Notes: generated by a model from the letters alone, not told the origin. A DNA stretch of 64,000 nt from Brevibacillus_H ginsengisoli (GCF_050113715.1 NZ_JBNJQR010000014.1:3880-67879); one strand, 5' to 3'. Positions 16,724 through 25,571 are shown, counted from the stretch's first letter. Numbers and translations: made by a program.

Positions 16724-17163
16724 TAGATCACCTCGGTAGTTCCACCGACTTGAGCAATCTTCTCAGCTGCCGCACTAGAGAACTTGTGAGCTTTTACAGT
16801 CAGCTTCACAGTAAGTTCACCATTAGCCAATACTTTTACGCCATCACGAAGTGCGCTGATAACACCAGTTTCTTTCAAAAGTTCTGGAGTAACTACAGTG
16901 CCTTCTTCGAAACGGTTCAAGGCATCTAAGCTAACAATCGCAAACTCTTTTCGAGAAATGTTTGTGAAACCGCGCTTAGGCAAACGACGATACAGTGGGT
17001 TTTGGCCCCCCTCAAATCCTGGACGTACTCCACCACCGGAACGAGCGTTTTGACCTTTGTGACCTTTACCAGCTGTTTTACCAGTTCCGCTACCAATACC
17101 GCGACCGATGCGTTTGCGTTCGTGACGGGAACCTTCTGCCGGCTTAAGTTCATGCAATTTCAT
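16723..17163 (-). CDS. rplO: 50S ribosomal protein L15
   Basis: 146 aa from ATG 17163 (MKLHELKPAEGSRHERKRIG). A GTG nine nt further upstream overlaps the AGGAGGTG Shine-Dalgarno itself and is rejected. The glycine-rich RGIGSGTGKTAGKGHKGQ and GFEGGQNPLYRRLPKRGF motifs are diagnostic. L15 is a late-assembly 50S protein. The stop overlaps secY by one base. Confidence 0.98.
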   Translation of the reverse strand: MKLHELKPAEGSRHERKRIGRGIGSGTGKTAGKGHKGQNARSGGGVRPGFEGGQNPLYRRLPKRGFTNISRKEFAIVSLDALNRFEEGTVVTPELLKETGVISALRDGVKVLANGELTVKLTVKAHKFSSAAAEKIAQVGGTTEVI

Positions 17164-17194
17164 ACGTTGCACCTCCTAACTTACAAAATCTGAT

Positions 17195-17383
17195 TTATGC
17201 TTCGATTTCTTTTACGTCAACCAGATGTTTCACTTTGAAAACCATACCGCGGGTAGCGGCATTGTCTTCTTTTACTACAGAAGAGTTAATTTTGCGAAGG
17301 CCGAGGGCTTTCACGGTTGCCTGTTGGTCAACTGTGCGACCGATAAGGCTACGCTTTAGGGTAATCTGCAATTGTTTAGCCAT
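17195..17383 (-). CDS. rpmD: 50S ribosomal protein L30
   Basis: 62 aa. MAKQLQITLKRSLIGRTVDQ is followed by KALGLRKINSSVVKEDN, the L30 fold, ending HLVDVKEIEA. It is the short form found in Firmicutes. It lies between rpsE (15 nt) and rplO (31 nt). Confidence 0.97.
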   Translation of the reverse strand: MAKQLQITLKRSLIGRTVDQQATVKALGLRKINSSVVKEDNAATRGMVFKVKHLVDVKEIEA

Positions 17384-17398
17384 TTCCCAATCCCCCTC

Positions 17399-17896
17399 CT
17401 AACCTAATAATTCTTCAACGGTTTTACCACGCAATTTAGCAACTTCATCAGCTGTTTTCAGGCGCTTAAGCCCTTCAAGCGTAGCATTAACCATGTTGAT
17501 TGGGTTGTTGGATCCCAAAGATTTACTTAATACATCGCCTACACCAGCAAGTTCAAGAACCGCACGAACTGGTCCACCAGCGATTACTCCAGTACCCTCA
17601 GAAGCAGGTTTGATCAACACTTTTCCGGCACCAAAGTGGCAAAGCACTTGGTGTGGAACGGTTGTTCCTTTAAGTGGTACGCGGATCAAGTTTTTCTTAG
17701 CGTCTTCAATAGCTTTGCGAATAGCGTCTGGAACTTCCTGGGCTTTACCCATACCGGAACCAACGTGACCGTTTTTATCACCAACAACGACTAACGCGCT
17801 GAAGCTGAAACGACGACCACCTTTAACCACTTTCGCAACGCGGTTAACGGCAACGACTTTCTCTTCTAGCTCTAATTTGCTAGGGTCGATACGCAT
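17399..17896 (-). CDS. rpsE: 30S ribosomal protein S5
   Basis: 165 aa. The N-terminal double-stranded-RNA-binding part reads EEKVVAVNRVAKVVKGGRRF, then GVGDVLSKSLGSNNPINMV in the C-terminal part. S5 sits near the decoding site and mRNA entry. The residues around KVVKGGRRF (spectinomycin loop) look wild type. It follows rplR by 29 nt. Confidence 0.98.
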   Translation of the reverse strand: MRIDPSKLELEEKVVAVNRVAKVVKGGRRFSFSALVVVGDKNGHVGSGMGKAQEVPDAIRKAIEDAKKNLIRVPLKGTTVPHQVLCHFGAGKVLIKPASEGTGVIAGGPVRAVLELAGVGDVLSKSLGSNNPINMVNATLEGLKRLKTADEVAKLRGKTVEELLG

Positions 17897-17925
17897 TCCA
17901 TACCCTCCTTGTTAACAAAAGTTGA

Positions 17926-18288
17926 TTAGAATTGCAGACCAGCTTCACGTGCTGCGTCAGCAAGTGCTTGAATACGTCCATGGTACAAGTAACCACCACG
18001 ATCGAATACTACTTCAGTAAGACCTTTCTCTGTGGCGCGTTTTGCGATCAAAGAACCTACTGCTGCAGCAGCTTCAGTGTTAGCACCATTTTTGAGTCCA
18101 AGTTCTTTATCCAATGAAGATGCGGATGCGATTGTTACGCCAGAAGCATCATCAATTAATTGTGCATAGATATGCTTGGAAGAACGGAACACGTTCAAAC
18201 GCGGACGTACTACAGAACCGATCACACGCTTACGGATACGCAGTTGACGTTTTTTCCGAGCTTTGTTTTTATCGCCTTTAGTAAACAT
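17926..18288 (-). CDS. rplR: 50S ribosomal protein L18
   Basis: 120 aa. The basic N-terminus MFTKGDKNKARKKRQLRIRK is followed by RPRLNVFRSSKHIYAQLIDD and VVFDRGGYLYHGRIQALADA, both hallmarks of L18. It binds 5S rRNA together with L5. It follows rplF by 33 nt. Confidence 0.98.
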   Translation of the reverse strand: MFTKGDKNKARKKRQLRIRKRVIGSVVRPRLNVFRSSKHIYAQLIDDASGVTIASASSLDKELGLKNGANTEAAAAVGSLIAKRATEKGLTEVVFDRGGYLYHGRIQALADAAREAGLQF

Positions 18289-18321
18289 TACGCGGCCTCC
18301 CTTCTCGTGAAACTACGAAGC

Positions 18322-18858
18322 TTATTTACCTTTTTTACCTTCTTTGCGGCGAACCACTTCATCACTGTATTTAACCCCTTTACCTTTGTAAGGCTCAGGT
18401 TTACGGATGGAGCGAATTTCAGCTGCAACTTGACCTACGCGTTCTTTACTGATCCCTTTAATAACCAAAGTGGTTTGGTTAGGAACATCGATTTCGATTC
18501 CTTCTTCAGGCGTGATTTCTACCGGATGGGAGAAACCAAGAGAAAGAGTTACACCTTTACCAGCTTTAGCGGCACGGTACCCAACGCCCACCAGTTCCAA
18601 AGTACGGGTAAAGCCTTCAGACACACCAGTTACCATATTTGCAACTAGTGCGCGAGTCGTACCGTGCAGGGAACGATGCAGTTTGTTATCAGACGGACGC
18701 TCAACAACAACTTCAGAGTCACTGATGTTGATCTTGATATCCGGATGGAATGTTCTAACGAGTGTACCCTTAGGGCCTTTTACCGTCAACTCTAAACCGT
18801 TCAGAGTGAGGGTAACGCCTGCAGGAATCGCTATCGGTTTTCTACCGACACGTGACAT
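18322..18858 (-). CDS. rplF: 50S ribosomal protein L6
   Basis: 178 aa from ATG 18858 (MSRVGRKPIAIPAGV). The in-frame GTG at 18867 is part of the AGGAGGTG Shine-Dalgarno and is not the start. Two L6 repeats are visible. The second holds RKPEPYKGKGVKYSDEVVRR at the C-terminus, the L6 signature. It is near the sarcin-ricin and factor-binding region. It follows rpsH by 30 nt. Confidence 0.98.
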   Translation of the reverse strand: MSRVGRKPIAIPAGVTLTLNGLELTVKGPKGTLVRTFHPDIKINISDSEVVVERPSDNKLHRSLHGTTRALVANMVTGVSEGFTRTLELVGVGYRAAKAGKGVTLSLGFSHPVEITPEEGIEIDVPNQTTLVIKGISKERVGQVAAEIRSIRKPEPYKGKGVKYSDEVVRRKEGKKGK

Positions 18859-18888
18859 GTCTTGCACCTCCTGTGCCTAAATCGTTAA

Positions 18889-19287
18889 TTACCAAATGTA
18901 TGCGAGAACTTCTCCGCCAACATGTGCTTGACGAGCTTGTTTGTCAGTCATAACACCAGCAGAAGTAGAAAGAATTGCTACACCAAGTCCACCAAGTACG
19001 CGAGGTACCTCGTTGGTTTGTGCGTATACACGCAAACCTGGTTTAGAAATACGCTTCAGACCAGTGATTACACGATCATTGTTCTGGCTGTATTTCAAGA
19101 ACAAGCGGATCATACCTTGCTTGTTATCATCGATAAACTCAGCATCGCGAATAAAACCTTCTTCTTTAAGGATACGTGCAATTTCCTTTTTGAGGTTTGA
19201 TGCAGGAATCTCCACTTTCTCGTGGCGAACCATATTCGCATTGCGGATACGAGTAAGCATATCTGCGATTGGATCAGTCATTACCAT
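18889..19287 (-). CDS. rpsH: 30S ribosomal protein S8
   Basis: 132 aa. MVMTDPIADMLTRIRNANMV matches the B. subtilis N-terminus, so the first ATG is kept. The C-terminal GLGVAILSTSAGVMTDKQAR is the S8 signature that contacts 16S helix 21. It follows rpsN by 27 nt. Confidence 0.98.
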   Translation of the reverse strand: MVMTDPIADMLTRIRNANMVRHEKVEIPASNLKKEIARILKEEGFIRDAEFIDDNKQGMIRLFLKYSQNNDRVITGLKRISKPGLRVYAQTNEVPRVLGGLGVAILSTSAGVMTDKQARQAHVGGEVLAYIW

Positions 19288-19314
19288 GAGAGTAAAACCT
19301 CCTTCCCGTCTATA

Positions 19315-19500
19315 TTACCAGCTAGCCTTTTTCACACCTGGAATTTGACCCTTGTAGGCTAATTCACGGAAGCAAATACGGCATAATTTGAATTTGCGTA
19401 ATACGGAGTGGGGACGTCCACAACGTTCGCAACGAGTATAGGCGCGAACAGCATATTTCGGTTGACGCTGTTGCTTGATAACCATTGATTTCTTTGCCAC
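19315..19500 (-). CDS. rpsN: 30S ribosomal protein S14, zinc-binding type
   Basis: 61 aa, the short type Z S14. The zinc ligands are CERCGRPHSVLRKFKLCRIC (two CxxC pairs), followed by FRELAYKGQIPGVKKASW. The gene is located between rplE and rpsH like the primary S14 of Bacillus. Firmicutes often keep a longer zinc-free paralog elsewhere, which is not in this window. Confidence 0.98.
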   Translation of the reverse strand: MAKKSMVIKQQRQPKYAVRAYTRCERCGRPHSVLRKFKLCRICFRELAYKGQIPGVKKASW

Positions 19501-19524
19501 TTGATTCCCTCCTTACGATAGGGT

Positions 19525-20067
19525 TTATTTGCGGAATGGCATACCCATTTGGGTTAAGAGTTCACGTGCTTCTTCATCCGTTTTAGCGGATGTAACGATT
19601 ACGATGTCCATACCGCGCACTGTATCGATTTTATCGTACTCAATCTCCGGGAAGATGAGTTGTTCTTTCAAGCCAAGCGTGTAGTTACCGCGACCATCAA
19701 ACGCTTTGGAAGAAATACCGCGGAAGTCACGAACGCGTGGTAAGGATACGTTCATCAGTTTGTCTAGGAAGTGATACATACGCTCGCCGCGCAGTGTCAC
19801 TTTAGCACCGATTGGCATACCTTCACGAAGTTTGAAACCCGCGATTGATTTCTTCGCACGAGTTACTACTGGTTTTTGACCAGCGATTAACTGCAAGTCT
19901 TCAATAGCAGTATCAAGTGATTTCGCGTTTGCAACTGCCTCACCAACACCCATGTTGATGATGATTTTCTCAACTTTAGGAACCTGCATTACGCTTTTGT
20001 AGTTAAACTTGCTCAAGAGCGCTGGCACGATTTCATTTTGATATTTTTCTTTCAATCTTGTTGCCAC
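19525..20067 (-). CDS. rplE: 50S ribosomal protein L5
   Basis: 180 aa. It starts MATRLKEKYQNEIVPALLSK, with KVEKIIINMGVGEAVANAKS, PVVTRAKKSIAGFKLREGMP and the C-terminal MDIVIVTSAKTDEEARELLT. L5 carries 5S rRNA and contacts P-site tRNA. It follows rplX by 26 nt with AGGAGGGTGT upstream. Confidence 0.98.
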   Translation of the reverse strand: MATRLKEKYQNEIVPALLSKFNYKSVMQVPKVEKIIINMGVGEAVANAKSLDTAIEDLQLIAGQKPVVTRAKKSIAGFKLREGMPIGAKVTLRGERMYHFLDKLMNVSLPRVRDFRGISSKAFDGRGNYTLGLKEQLIFPEIEYDKIDTVRGMDIVIVTSAKTDEEARELLTQMGMPFRK

Positions 20068-20093
20068 CTAGGACACCCTCCTTTCAGACCTGA

Positions 20094-20408
20094 CTACTTA
20101 TCGATTACTTCGCCAGATTTCTTAGCAATCCGAACTTTTGTACCGTTGTCTAATACTTTGTAACCAATACGAGTTGGTTTTCCGGATTTAGGATCGATCA
20201 AGGAAACGTTAGAAACGTGGATTGGAGCTTCTTGAGTTACAATCCCGCCTTGTGGGTTAGCTTGAGATGGACGAGCATGTTTTTTCACGAGGTTAATACC
20301 TTCAACCAATACTCGATCCTTCTTCGGATAAGCAGCCAACACACGACCCTTTTTACCTTTATCCTTGCCCGCAATCACGATAACGGTATCGCCTTTTTTA
20401 ACGTGCAT
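20094..20408 (-). CDS. rplX: 50S ribosomal protein L24
   Basis: 104 aa from ATG 20408 (MHVKKGDTVIVIAGKDKGKK). A GTG 12 nt upstream lies inside the AGGAGGTG site. The KOW motif (GDTVIVIAGKDKGKKGRVL) is at the N-terminus. L24 initiates 50S assembly at the 5' end of 23S rRNA. It is located between rplN and rplE. Confidence 0.98.
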   Translation of the reverse strand: MHVKKGDTVIVIAGKDKGKKGRVLAAYPKKDRVLVEGINLVKKHARPSQANPQGGIVTQEAPIHVSNVSLIDPKSGKPTRIGYKVLDNGTKVRIAKKSGEVIDK

Positions 20409-20457
20409 CGTTTGGTGCACCTCCTATCGAACAAACTACATATCTTAAACGTGTCGA

Positions 20458-20826
20458 TTAGATAACCTCTGGAGCCAAGGAGATAATTTTCATGTAGTCT
20501 TTGTCACGGAGTTCACGAGCAACCGGTCCAAAGATACGTGTTCCACGAGGAGATTTATCATCCTTGATGATTACAGCTGCGTTTTGGTCAAAACGGATGT
20601 AAGAACCGTCGTTACGGCGAACACCACTAACGGTACGCACCACAACTGCCTTCACCACTTGACCCTTCTTGACAACGCCACCGGGTGTAGCGGATTTAAC
20701 GGAGCACACAATTACGTCACCAATGTTCGCGGTTTTGCGACCGGAGCCACCAAGAACCTTGATGCACATTAATTCCTTCGCGCCGGAGTTGTCTGCAACA
20801 GCCAATCTGGTTTGAGTTTGGATCAT
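20458..20826 (-). CDS. rplN: 50S ribosomal protein L14
   Basis: 122 aa. MIQTQTRLAVADNSGAKELM is the L14 start and GSYIRFDQNAAVIIKDDKSP, GTRIFGPVARELRD the second signature. L14 forms inter-subunit bridges and binds the silencing factor RsfS. It follows rpsQ by 41 nt. Confidence 0.98.
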   Translation of the reverse strand: MIQTQTRLAVADNSGAKELMCIKVLGGSGRKTANIGDVIVCSVKSATPGGVVKKGQVVKAVVVRTVSGVRRNDGSYIRFDQNAAVIIKDDKSPRGTRIFGPVARELRDKDYMKIISLAPEVI

Positions 20827-20867
20827 TCAAAGTCCCTCCCTTCGGATTAGTTCATCCGAAATCTTGC

Positions 20868-21134
20868 TTATACGATTACTGCCTCTTGGACGATCTTCAC
20901 TAAGCGAAACTTCTTGTCTTTCGAAAGCGGACGAGTTTCCATGATTTCAACGATATCACCGGTTTTAGCCGTATTGTTCTCGTCATGTGCTTTGAACTTC
21001 TTAGAGTATTTCACGCGTTTACCGTACAAAGGATGTTTCTTATAGGTTTCAACAAGCACCACGATAGTTTTGTCCATCTTGTCAGATACAACTCGACCTA
21101 CCATGGTTCTACGCATATTGCGTTCTGCGGTCAT
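20868..21134 (-). CDS. rpsQ: 30S ribosomal protein S17
   Basis: 88 aa. MTAERNMRRTMVGRVVSDKM, with VLVETYKKHPLYGKRVKYSK and ENNTAKTGDIVEIMETRPLS, is the S17 OB fold. It binds 16S helix 11 early in assembly. It lies 21 nt after rpmC with GGAGGTTCGAACG before its ATG. Confidence 0.98.
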   Translation of the reverse strand: MTAERNMRRTMVGRVVSDKMDKTIVVLVETYKKHPLYGKRVKYSKKFKAHDENNTAKTGDIVEIMETRPLSKDKKFRLVKIVQEAVIV

Positions 21135-21155
21135 CGTTCGAACCTCCTTCCTTTA

Positions 21156-21353
21156 TTAGCCGATACCCAATTCTCTCTGGCGCAGGATGGTTTTCGCACG
21201 TGCGATATCCTTACGAACTTGCTTAATACGAGCTGTGTTTTCCAGTTGACCAGTAGCCAATTGGAAACGGAGGTTGAACAATTCTTCTTTGAGGGAAGAA
21301 ACGTTCTGTTCAATCTCAGCAGTGGTCAGATTGAGGAACTCATTAGCCTTCAT
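21156..21353 (-). CDS. rpmC: 50S ribosomal protein L29
   Basis: 65 aa from ATG 21353 (MKANEFLNLTTAEIEQNVSS). The start lies 11 nt inside the rplP coding end, so translation is coupled. A GTG 12 nt upstream has no support. The helical hairpin KEELFNLRFQLATGQLENTA is the L29 signature. It lies beside the tunnel exit where SRP and trigger factor dock. Confidence 0.97.
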   Translation of the reverse strand: MKANEFLNLTTAEIEQNVSSLKEELFNLRFQLATGQLENTARIKQVRKDIARAKTILRQRELGIG

Positions 21354-21777
21354 GTGCGTCACCACCCACTTCTTCGCGCTTCACAAACTTACATTTGATA
21401 GGAAGTTTATGCATAGCAAGGCGCATTGCCTCACGAGCGATTTCTTCAGATACGCCAGCAAGTTCAAACATGATCTTGCCTGGTTTAACTACTGCAACCC
21501 AGTGTTCAGGAGAACCTTTACCGGAACCCATGCGGACTTCCAAAGGTTTTTGAGTAACTGGTTTGTCAGGGAAAATTTTGATCCAAACTTGACCGCCACG
21601 GCGGATATAACGAGTCATCGCGATACGAGCTGCCTCAATTTGGCGGTTAGTAATCCAAGATGGCTCGAGTGCTTGCAAACCGTATTCACCGAACGCGATG
21701 GTGGTACCACCTTTTGCGTTACCCGCCATCTTACCACGGTGTTGTTTGCGGTGTTTTACGCGTTTAGGCGTCAACAT
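21343..21777 (-). CDS. rplP: 50S ribosomal protein L16
   Basis: 144 aa. MLTPKRVKHRKQHRGKMAGN is followed by WITNRQIEAARIAMTRYIRR and the conserved KPLEVRMGSGKGSPEHWVAV near the peptidyl transferase and A-site tRNA. It lies 2 nt after rpsC ends and overlaps rpmC by 11 nt. Confidence 0.98.
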   Translation of the reverse strand: MLTPKRVKHRKQHRGKMAGNAKGGTTIAFGEYGLQALEPSWITNRQIEAARIAMTRYIRRGGQVWIKIFPDKPVTQKPLEVRMGSGKGSPEHWVAVVKPGKIMFELAGVSEEIAREAMRLAMHKLPIKCKFVKREEVGGDAHEG

Positions 21778-21779
21778 GT

Positions 21780-22442
21780 TTACTTCACTCCTTCCTCAAC
21801 AGCTACATTCTTCTTAGTTGGAAGAACTTCGCCACGGTAGATCCACACTTTTACGCCGATACGGCCATAAGTTGTGTGTGCTTCTGCAGTTCCGTAATCA
21901 ATGTCCGCACGCAATGTGTGAAGAGGTACTGTACCTTCGCTGTAGCCTTCGGAACGAGCGATATCCGCTCCACCAAGACGACCACTAACAAGAGTTTTAA
22001 TACCTTTAGCACCAGAACGCATGGAACGAGTGATTGTTTGTTTTTGTGCACGGCGGAAAGAAATACGGTTTTCCAATTGACGTGCAATGTTCTCAGCTAC
22101 AAGTGTAGCATCGAGATCAGGTTTTTTCACTTCGTTGATGTTGATGTGAACGCGTTTGCCAGTCATTTCGCTCAAGGTTTTGCGAAGTACTTCTACTTCT
22201 GCTCCACCTTTACCGATAACCATACCAGGCTTAGCCGTGTGAATAGTTACGTTTACGCGATTAGCCGCACGTTCGATTTCGATAGTAGATACAGCCGCGT
22301 CTTTCAGACGGCCTTTAACATACTTGCGGATGCGAAGGTCTTCATGCAAGAAATTCGCGAAATCCTTGTCAGCGTACCACTTGGATTCCCAGTCACGAAT
22401 AACACCAATGCGAAGACCAACCGGGCTTACCTTTTGACCCAC
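21780..22442 (-). CDS. rpsC: 30S ribosomal protein S3
   Basis: 220 aa. MGQKVSPVGLRIGVIRDWES, then a KH domain with TIHTAKPGMVIGKGGAEVEV (GxxG loop IGKGG), and the C-terminal RADIDYGTAEAHTTYGRIGV. S3 lines the mRNA entry pore and contributes to helicase activity. It follows rplV by 13 nt. Confidence 0.98.
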   Translation of the reverse strand: MGQKVSPVGLRIGVIRDWESKWYADKDFANFLHEDLRIRKYVKGRLKDAAVSTIEIERAANRVNVTIHTAKPGMVIGKGGAEVEVLRKTLSEMTGKRVHININEVKKPDLDATLVAENIARQLENRISFRRAQKQTITRSMRSGAKGIKTLVSGRLGGADIARSEGYSEGTVPLHTLRADIDYGTAEAHTTYGRIGVKVWIYRGEVLPTKKNVAVEEGVK

Positions 22443-22455
22443 ACGTAATCCCTCC

Positions 22456-22788
22456 TTATTTCTCGTTTAGTACTACTGTGATATGACTAGTACGTTTATG
22501 GATACGGCTTGCACGTCCCATAGCGCGCGGGCGGAAACGTTTCAAGGTTGGACCTTGGTCAACGAACACTTTACCAACTACAAGGCTGTTAACGTCCATT
22601 TCGAAGTTGTTTTCCGCGTTAGCGATAGCCGAATTAAGAAGTTTTTCAACAACTGGAGAAGCTGCTCTTGGCGTATGTTTCAAGATAGCCAACGCTTCAC
22701 CTACTTGCTTGCCTCTGATCAAGTCAACCACCAGTCGAACTTTACGAGGAGCTATACGAATATAGCGAGCAACTGCTTTGGATTCCAT
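22456..22788 (-). CDS. rplV: 50S ribosomal protein L22
   Basis: 110 aa. MESKAVARYIRIAPRKVRLV, VEKLLNSAIANAENNFEMDV and the tunnel loop GPTLKRFRPRAMGRASRIHK are present. The loop reaches the exit-tunnel constriction and shows no deletion of the kind seen in macrolide resistance. It follows rpsS by 30 nt. Confidence 0.98.
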   Translation of the reverse strand: MESKAVARYIRIAPRKVRLVVDLIRGKQVGEALAILKHTPRAASPVVEKLLNSAIANAENNFEMDVNSLVVGKVFVDQGPTLKRFRPRAMGRASRIHKRTSHITVVLNEK

Positions 22789-22818
22789 CTTTGTACCTCC
22801 TCTCTGTGAAGAGAAAAA

Positions 22819-23100
22819 TTAGCGCTTCTTGGATTTTTTGTCGTTATCGACGTGACCCTTGAAGGTACGAGTTGGCGCGAACTCACCCAATTTGTGTCCT
22901 ACCATGTCTTCAGAAACATAAACTGGTACGTGTTTACGGCCATCGTATACTGCGAGTGTGTGACCAATGAAATCAGGGAAAATTGTAGAACGACGAGACC
23001 AGGTCTTAACTACGCGTTTCTCACCTTTTTCGTTCAGTTCAACAACTTTCTTCATCAAATGATCATCAATGAAAGGGCCTTTTTTCAAGCTGCGTCCCAT
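22819..23100 (-). CDS. rpsS: 30S ribosomal protein S19
   Basis: 93 aa from ATG 23100 (MGRSLKKGPFIDDHLMKKVV), preceded by AAAGGAGGTTCACTT. The longer frame would start inside that ribosome-binding site. Conserved motifs are WSRRSTIFPDFIGHTLAVYD and MVGHKLGEFAPTRTFKGH. It is located in the 30S head next to S13. Confidence 0.98.
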   Translation of the reverse strand: MGRSLKKGPFIDDHLMKKVVELNEKGEKRVVKTWSRRSTIFPDFIGHTLAVYDGRKHVPVYVSEDMVGHKLGEFAPTRTFKGHVDNDKKSKKR

Positions 23101-23149
23101 AAGTGAACCTCCTTTCGCCAAAGGCGTTCGGTTATTGTTTCATCCTGCC

Positions 23150-23980
23150 TTACTTCTTGCGACGACGGATGATATATTGATCGGACTTGTTTTTCTTTTT
23201 GCGAGTTTTGAGACCAAGTGTAGGTTTACCCCAAGGAGTAACAGGAGCTTTACGTCCGATAGGAGCGCGACCTTCACCACCACCGTGTGGGTGATCGTTA
23301 GGGTTCATTACGCTACCGCGAACAGTAGGACGTACGCCCAACCAACGGGAACGACCAGCTTTACCAATGTTGATCAACTCGTGATCAAGGTTACCCACTT
23401 GACCGATAGTTGCGCGGCACTCTTTGTGGAAGCGACGGATTTCACCGGAACCCAAACGTACGATTACGAAATCGCCGTCACGGCCGAGAAGTTGTGCTTC
23501 AGCACCAGCTGCGCGAACTAATTGTCCACCTTTACCAGGTTTCAATTCGATGTTGTGGATTGTAGTACCAACTGGGATGTTTTCAAGTGGCAATGCATTA
23601 CCAGTTTTGATATCTGCATCTGCACCGGAGAAGATTTCGTCGCCAACTTTGAGTCCTAAAGGAGCCAAGATGTAACGTTTTTCCCCATCCGCATAGTTGA
23701 TCAATGCGATGTTAGCGGAACGGTTTGGATCGTACTCGATCGTTGCTACGCGACCTGCGATACCATCTTTGTCACGCTTGAAGTCGATAATACGGTATTT
23801 GCGTTTATGACCGCCACCTTGATGACGAACGGTGATTCTTCCTTGATTATTACGACCTGCTTTTTTGTTAAGAGGCGCTAAGAGAGATTTCTCCGGAGTG
23901 GAGGTTGTGATCTCTTCAAAGGTAGAAACCGTCATTTGGCGACGACCAGGAGAAGTCGGTTTAAACTTTTTGATACCCAT
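23150..23980 (-). CDS. rplB: 50S ribosomal protein L2
   Basis: 276 aa. MGIKKFKPTSPGRRQMTVST, RNNQGRITVRHQGGGHKRKY and the C-terminal RGSVMNPNDHPHGGGEGRAP with the peptidyl-transferase His region are diagnostic. L2 is needed for subunit association. It follows rplW by 33 nt. Confidence 0.99.
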   Translation of the reverse strand: MGIKKFKPTSPGRRQMTVSTFEEITTSTPEKSLLAPLNKKAGRNNQGRITVRHQGGGHKRKYRIIDFKRDKDGIAGRVATIEYDPNRSANIALINYADGEKRYILAPLGLKVGDEIFSGADADIKTGNALPLENIPVGTTIHNIELKPGKGGQLVRAAGAEAQLLGRDGDFVIVRLGSGEIRRFHKECRATIGQVGNLDHELINIGKAGRSRWLGVRPTVRGSVMNPNDHPHGGGEGRAPIGRKAPVTPWGKPTLGLKTRKKKNKSDQYIIRRRKK

Positions 23981-24013
23981 TTACATTTCCCTCCTTATCG
24001 ATAGTCGTCGGGC

Positions 24014-24304
24014 TTACACGCCTTCGTAGAATTCGAGTTCTTTGGAATCAGCGCTCAATTTAACGATAGCTTTTTTCCACTCAGAAGTGTAACCAGAGTA
24101 TTTGCCATAGCGTTTTGGTTTAGCTGCAACGCGAATTGTGTTAACAGCTTCAACTTTTACACCGAATGCTTTTTCAACCGCTTGTTTAATCTCGGTTTTG
24201 TTAGCTTTAAGAGGTACTTCGAAAACGTACTTCTTCTCAGCCATCATATCGGTGGTGCGCTCCGTAATGATAGGGCGCTTGATAATATCAAAATGGCTCT
24301 TCAT
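24014..24304 (-). CDS. rplW: 50S ribosomal protein L23
   Basis: 96 aa. MKSHFDIIKRPIITERTTDM and KTEIKQAVEKAFGVKVEAVN are the L23 core; the surface loop holds the Glu that docks trigger factor. Its ATG shares a base with the rplD stop (TAATG), so translation is coupled. Confidence 0.98.
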   Translation of the reverse strand: MKSHFDIIKRPIITERTTDMMAEKKYVFEVPLKANKTEIKQAVEKAFGVKVEAVNTIRVAAKPKRYGKYSGYTSEWKKAIVKLSADSKELEFYEGV

Positions 24305-24927
24305 TAGGCGAGCACCTCCTCTACCTTCGCAATCGCATCTTTCGTTACGATTACTTTGTCGTGAGCAACTAGATCAAGCACGTTGATTCCAGCTGCATCG
24401 ATGAATTTTGCTCCAGGAATGTTACGGGAAGAAAGAGCTACGTTTTGATCAAATTCAGAAGTTACGATCAACACTTTGCGATCCACTTTCAAGTTGTTCA
24501 AAACAACAGTCATTTCTTTCGTTTTTGGAGCAGACAAGTTCAATGCATCAAGTACGAACAACTCGTTGTTTTGAACTTTTGTAGACAATGCGGATTTCAA
24601 AGCTAAGCGACGAACTTTACGATTCAATTTGTAACCGTATTTGCGAGGTGTTGGTCCGAATACCACGCCGCCACCTTTCCATTGTGGTGAGCGAATGGAT
24701 CCTTGACGAGCACGACCAGTACCTTTTTGACGCCATGGCTTACGTCCACCACCGCGTACTTCAGAACGGTTTTTCACGTCATGAGTACCTTGGCGCTGGG
24801 AAGCTTGTTGCATTACGATCGCATCGTACAACACCGCAGAGTTAGGCTCGATACCGAATACGCTATCTGCCAATTCTACTTCGCCGACTTGCGCGCCAGC
24901 TTGATTATAGAGAGCTACTTTTGGCAT
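24304..24927 (-). CDS. rplD: 50S ribosomal protein L4
   Basis: 207 aa. MPKVALYNQAGAQVGEVELA, then the long basic tunnel loop GGGRKPWRQKGTGRARQGS and KSALSTKVQNNELFVLDALN. The tunnel loop is intact. In several bacteria L4 also represses its own S10 operon; whether it does here is unknown. It follows rplC by 17 nt. Confidence 0.98.
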   Translation of the reverse strand: MPKVALYNQAGAQVGEVELADSVFGIEPNSAVLYDAIVMQQASQRQGTHDVKNRSEVRGGGRKPWRQKGTGRARQGSIRSPQWKGGGVVFGPTPRKYGYKLNRKVRRLALKSALSTKVQNNELFVLDALNLSAPKTKEMTVVLNNLKVDRKVLIVTSEFDQNVALSSRNIPGAKFIDAAGINVLDLVAHDKVIVTKDAIAKVEEVLA

Positions 24928-24944
24928 GTCTGTTCCTCCTTTCC

Positions 24945-25571
24945 TTAGTTCTTAACAGCCGTACGAACGACTACATAGCTGTTTTTAGGTCCAGGTACAG
25001 ATCCTTTAACGAGAATCAAGTTGCGCTCAGTGTCAACTTTGATTACTTCGAGGTTTTGGATTGTTACGTTGTCGCCACCCATTTGACCTGGCAATGTTTG
25101 ACCTTTGAATACACGGTTAGCTGCGATGGAACCCATGGAACCTGGTCCGCGATGGTAGCGGGAACCGTGAGCCATTGGTCCGCGGGATTGATTGTGGCGC
25201 TTGATGGAACCTTGGAAACCTTTACCCTTGGTTACACCCGCAACGTCAACAACATCTCCTGCGGCAAAAACATCAGCTTTGATTTCTTGACCAACCTCAT
25301 ACTCACCGAGGTTAATTCCTTTGAATTCACGAATGAAGCGCTTAGGTGCCGTGTTAGCCTTGGAAGCAATACCTTTTTCAGGCTTGTTAGCACGGTGGTC
25401 TTTTTTATCATCGAAACCTACTTGGATCGCCTCGTACCCGTCGTTCTCAAGATCTTTCTTTTGAAGAACTACGTTAGGGCCAGCTTCGATAACTGTTACA
25501 GCAATTGCTGTACCGTTAGGACCGAATACTTGGGTCATGCCCAACTTCTTACCTAAGATTCCTTTGGTCAT
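24945..25571 (-). CDS. rplC: 50S ribosomal protein L3
   Basis: 208 aa from ATG 25571 (MTKGILGKKLGMTQVFGPNG) with AGGAGGTGGCACAA upstream. The 21-residue longer frame is not L3-like. Signature segment FQGSIKRHNQSRGPMAHGSR and the Gln-rich extension near the peptidyl-transferase centre are present. It is preceded by a 177-nt gap with a structured hairpin at 25636-25667. Confidence 0.98.
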   Translation of the reverse strand: MTKGILGKKLGMTQVFGPNGTAIAVTVIEAGPNVVLQKKDLENDGYEAIQVGFDDKKDHRANKPEKGIASKANTAPKRFIREFKGINLGEYEVGQEIKADVFAAGDVVDVAGVTKGKGFQGSIKRHNQSRGPMAHGSRYHRGPGSMGSIAANRVFKGQTLPGQMGGDNVTIQNLEVIKVDTERNLILVKGSVPGPKNSYVVVRTAVKN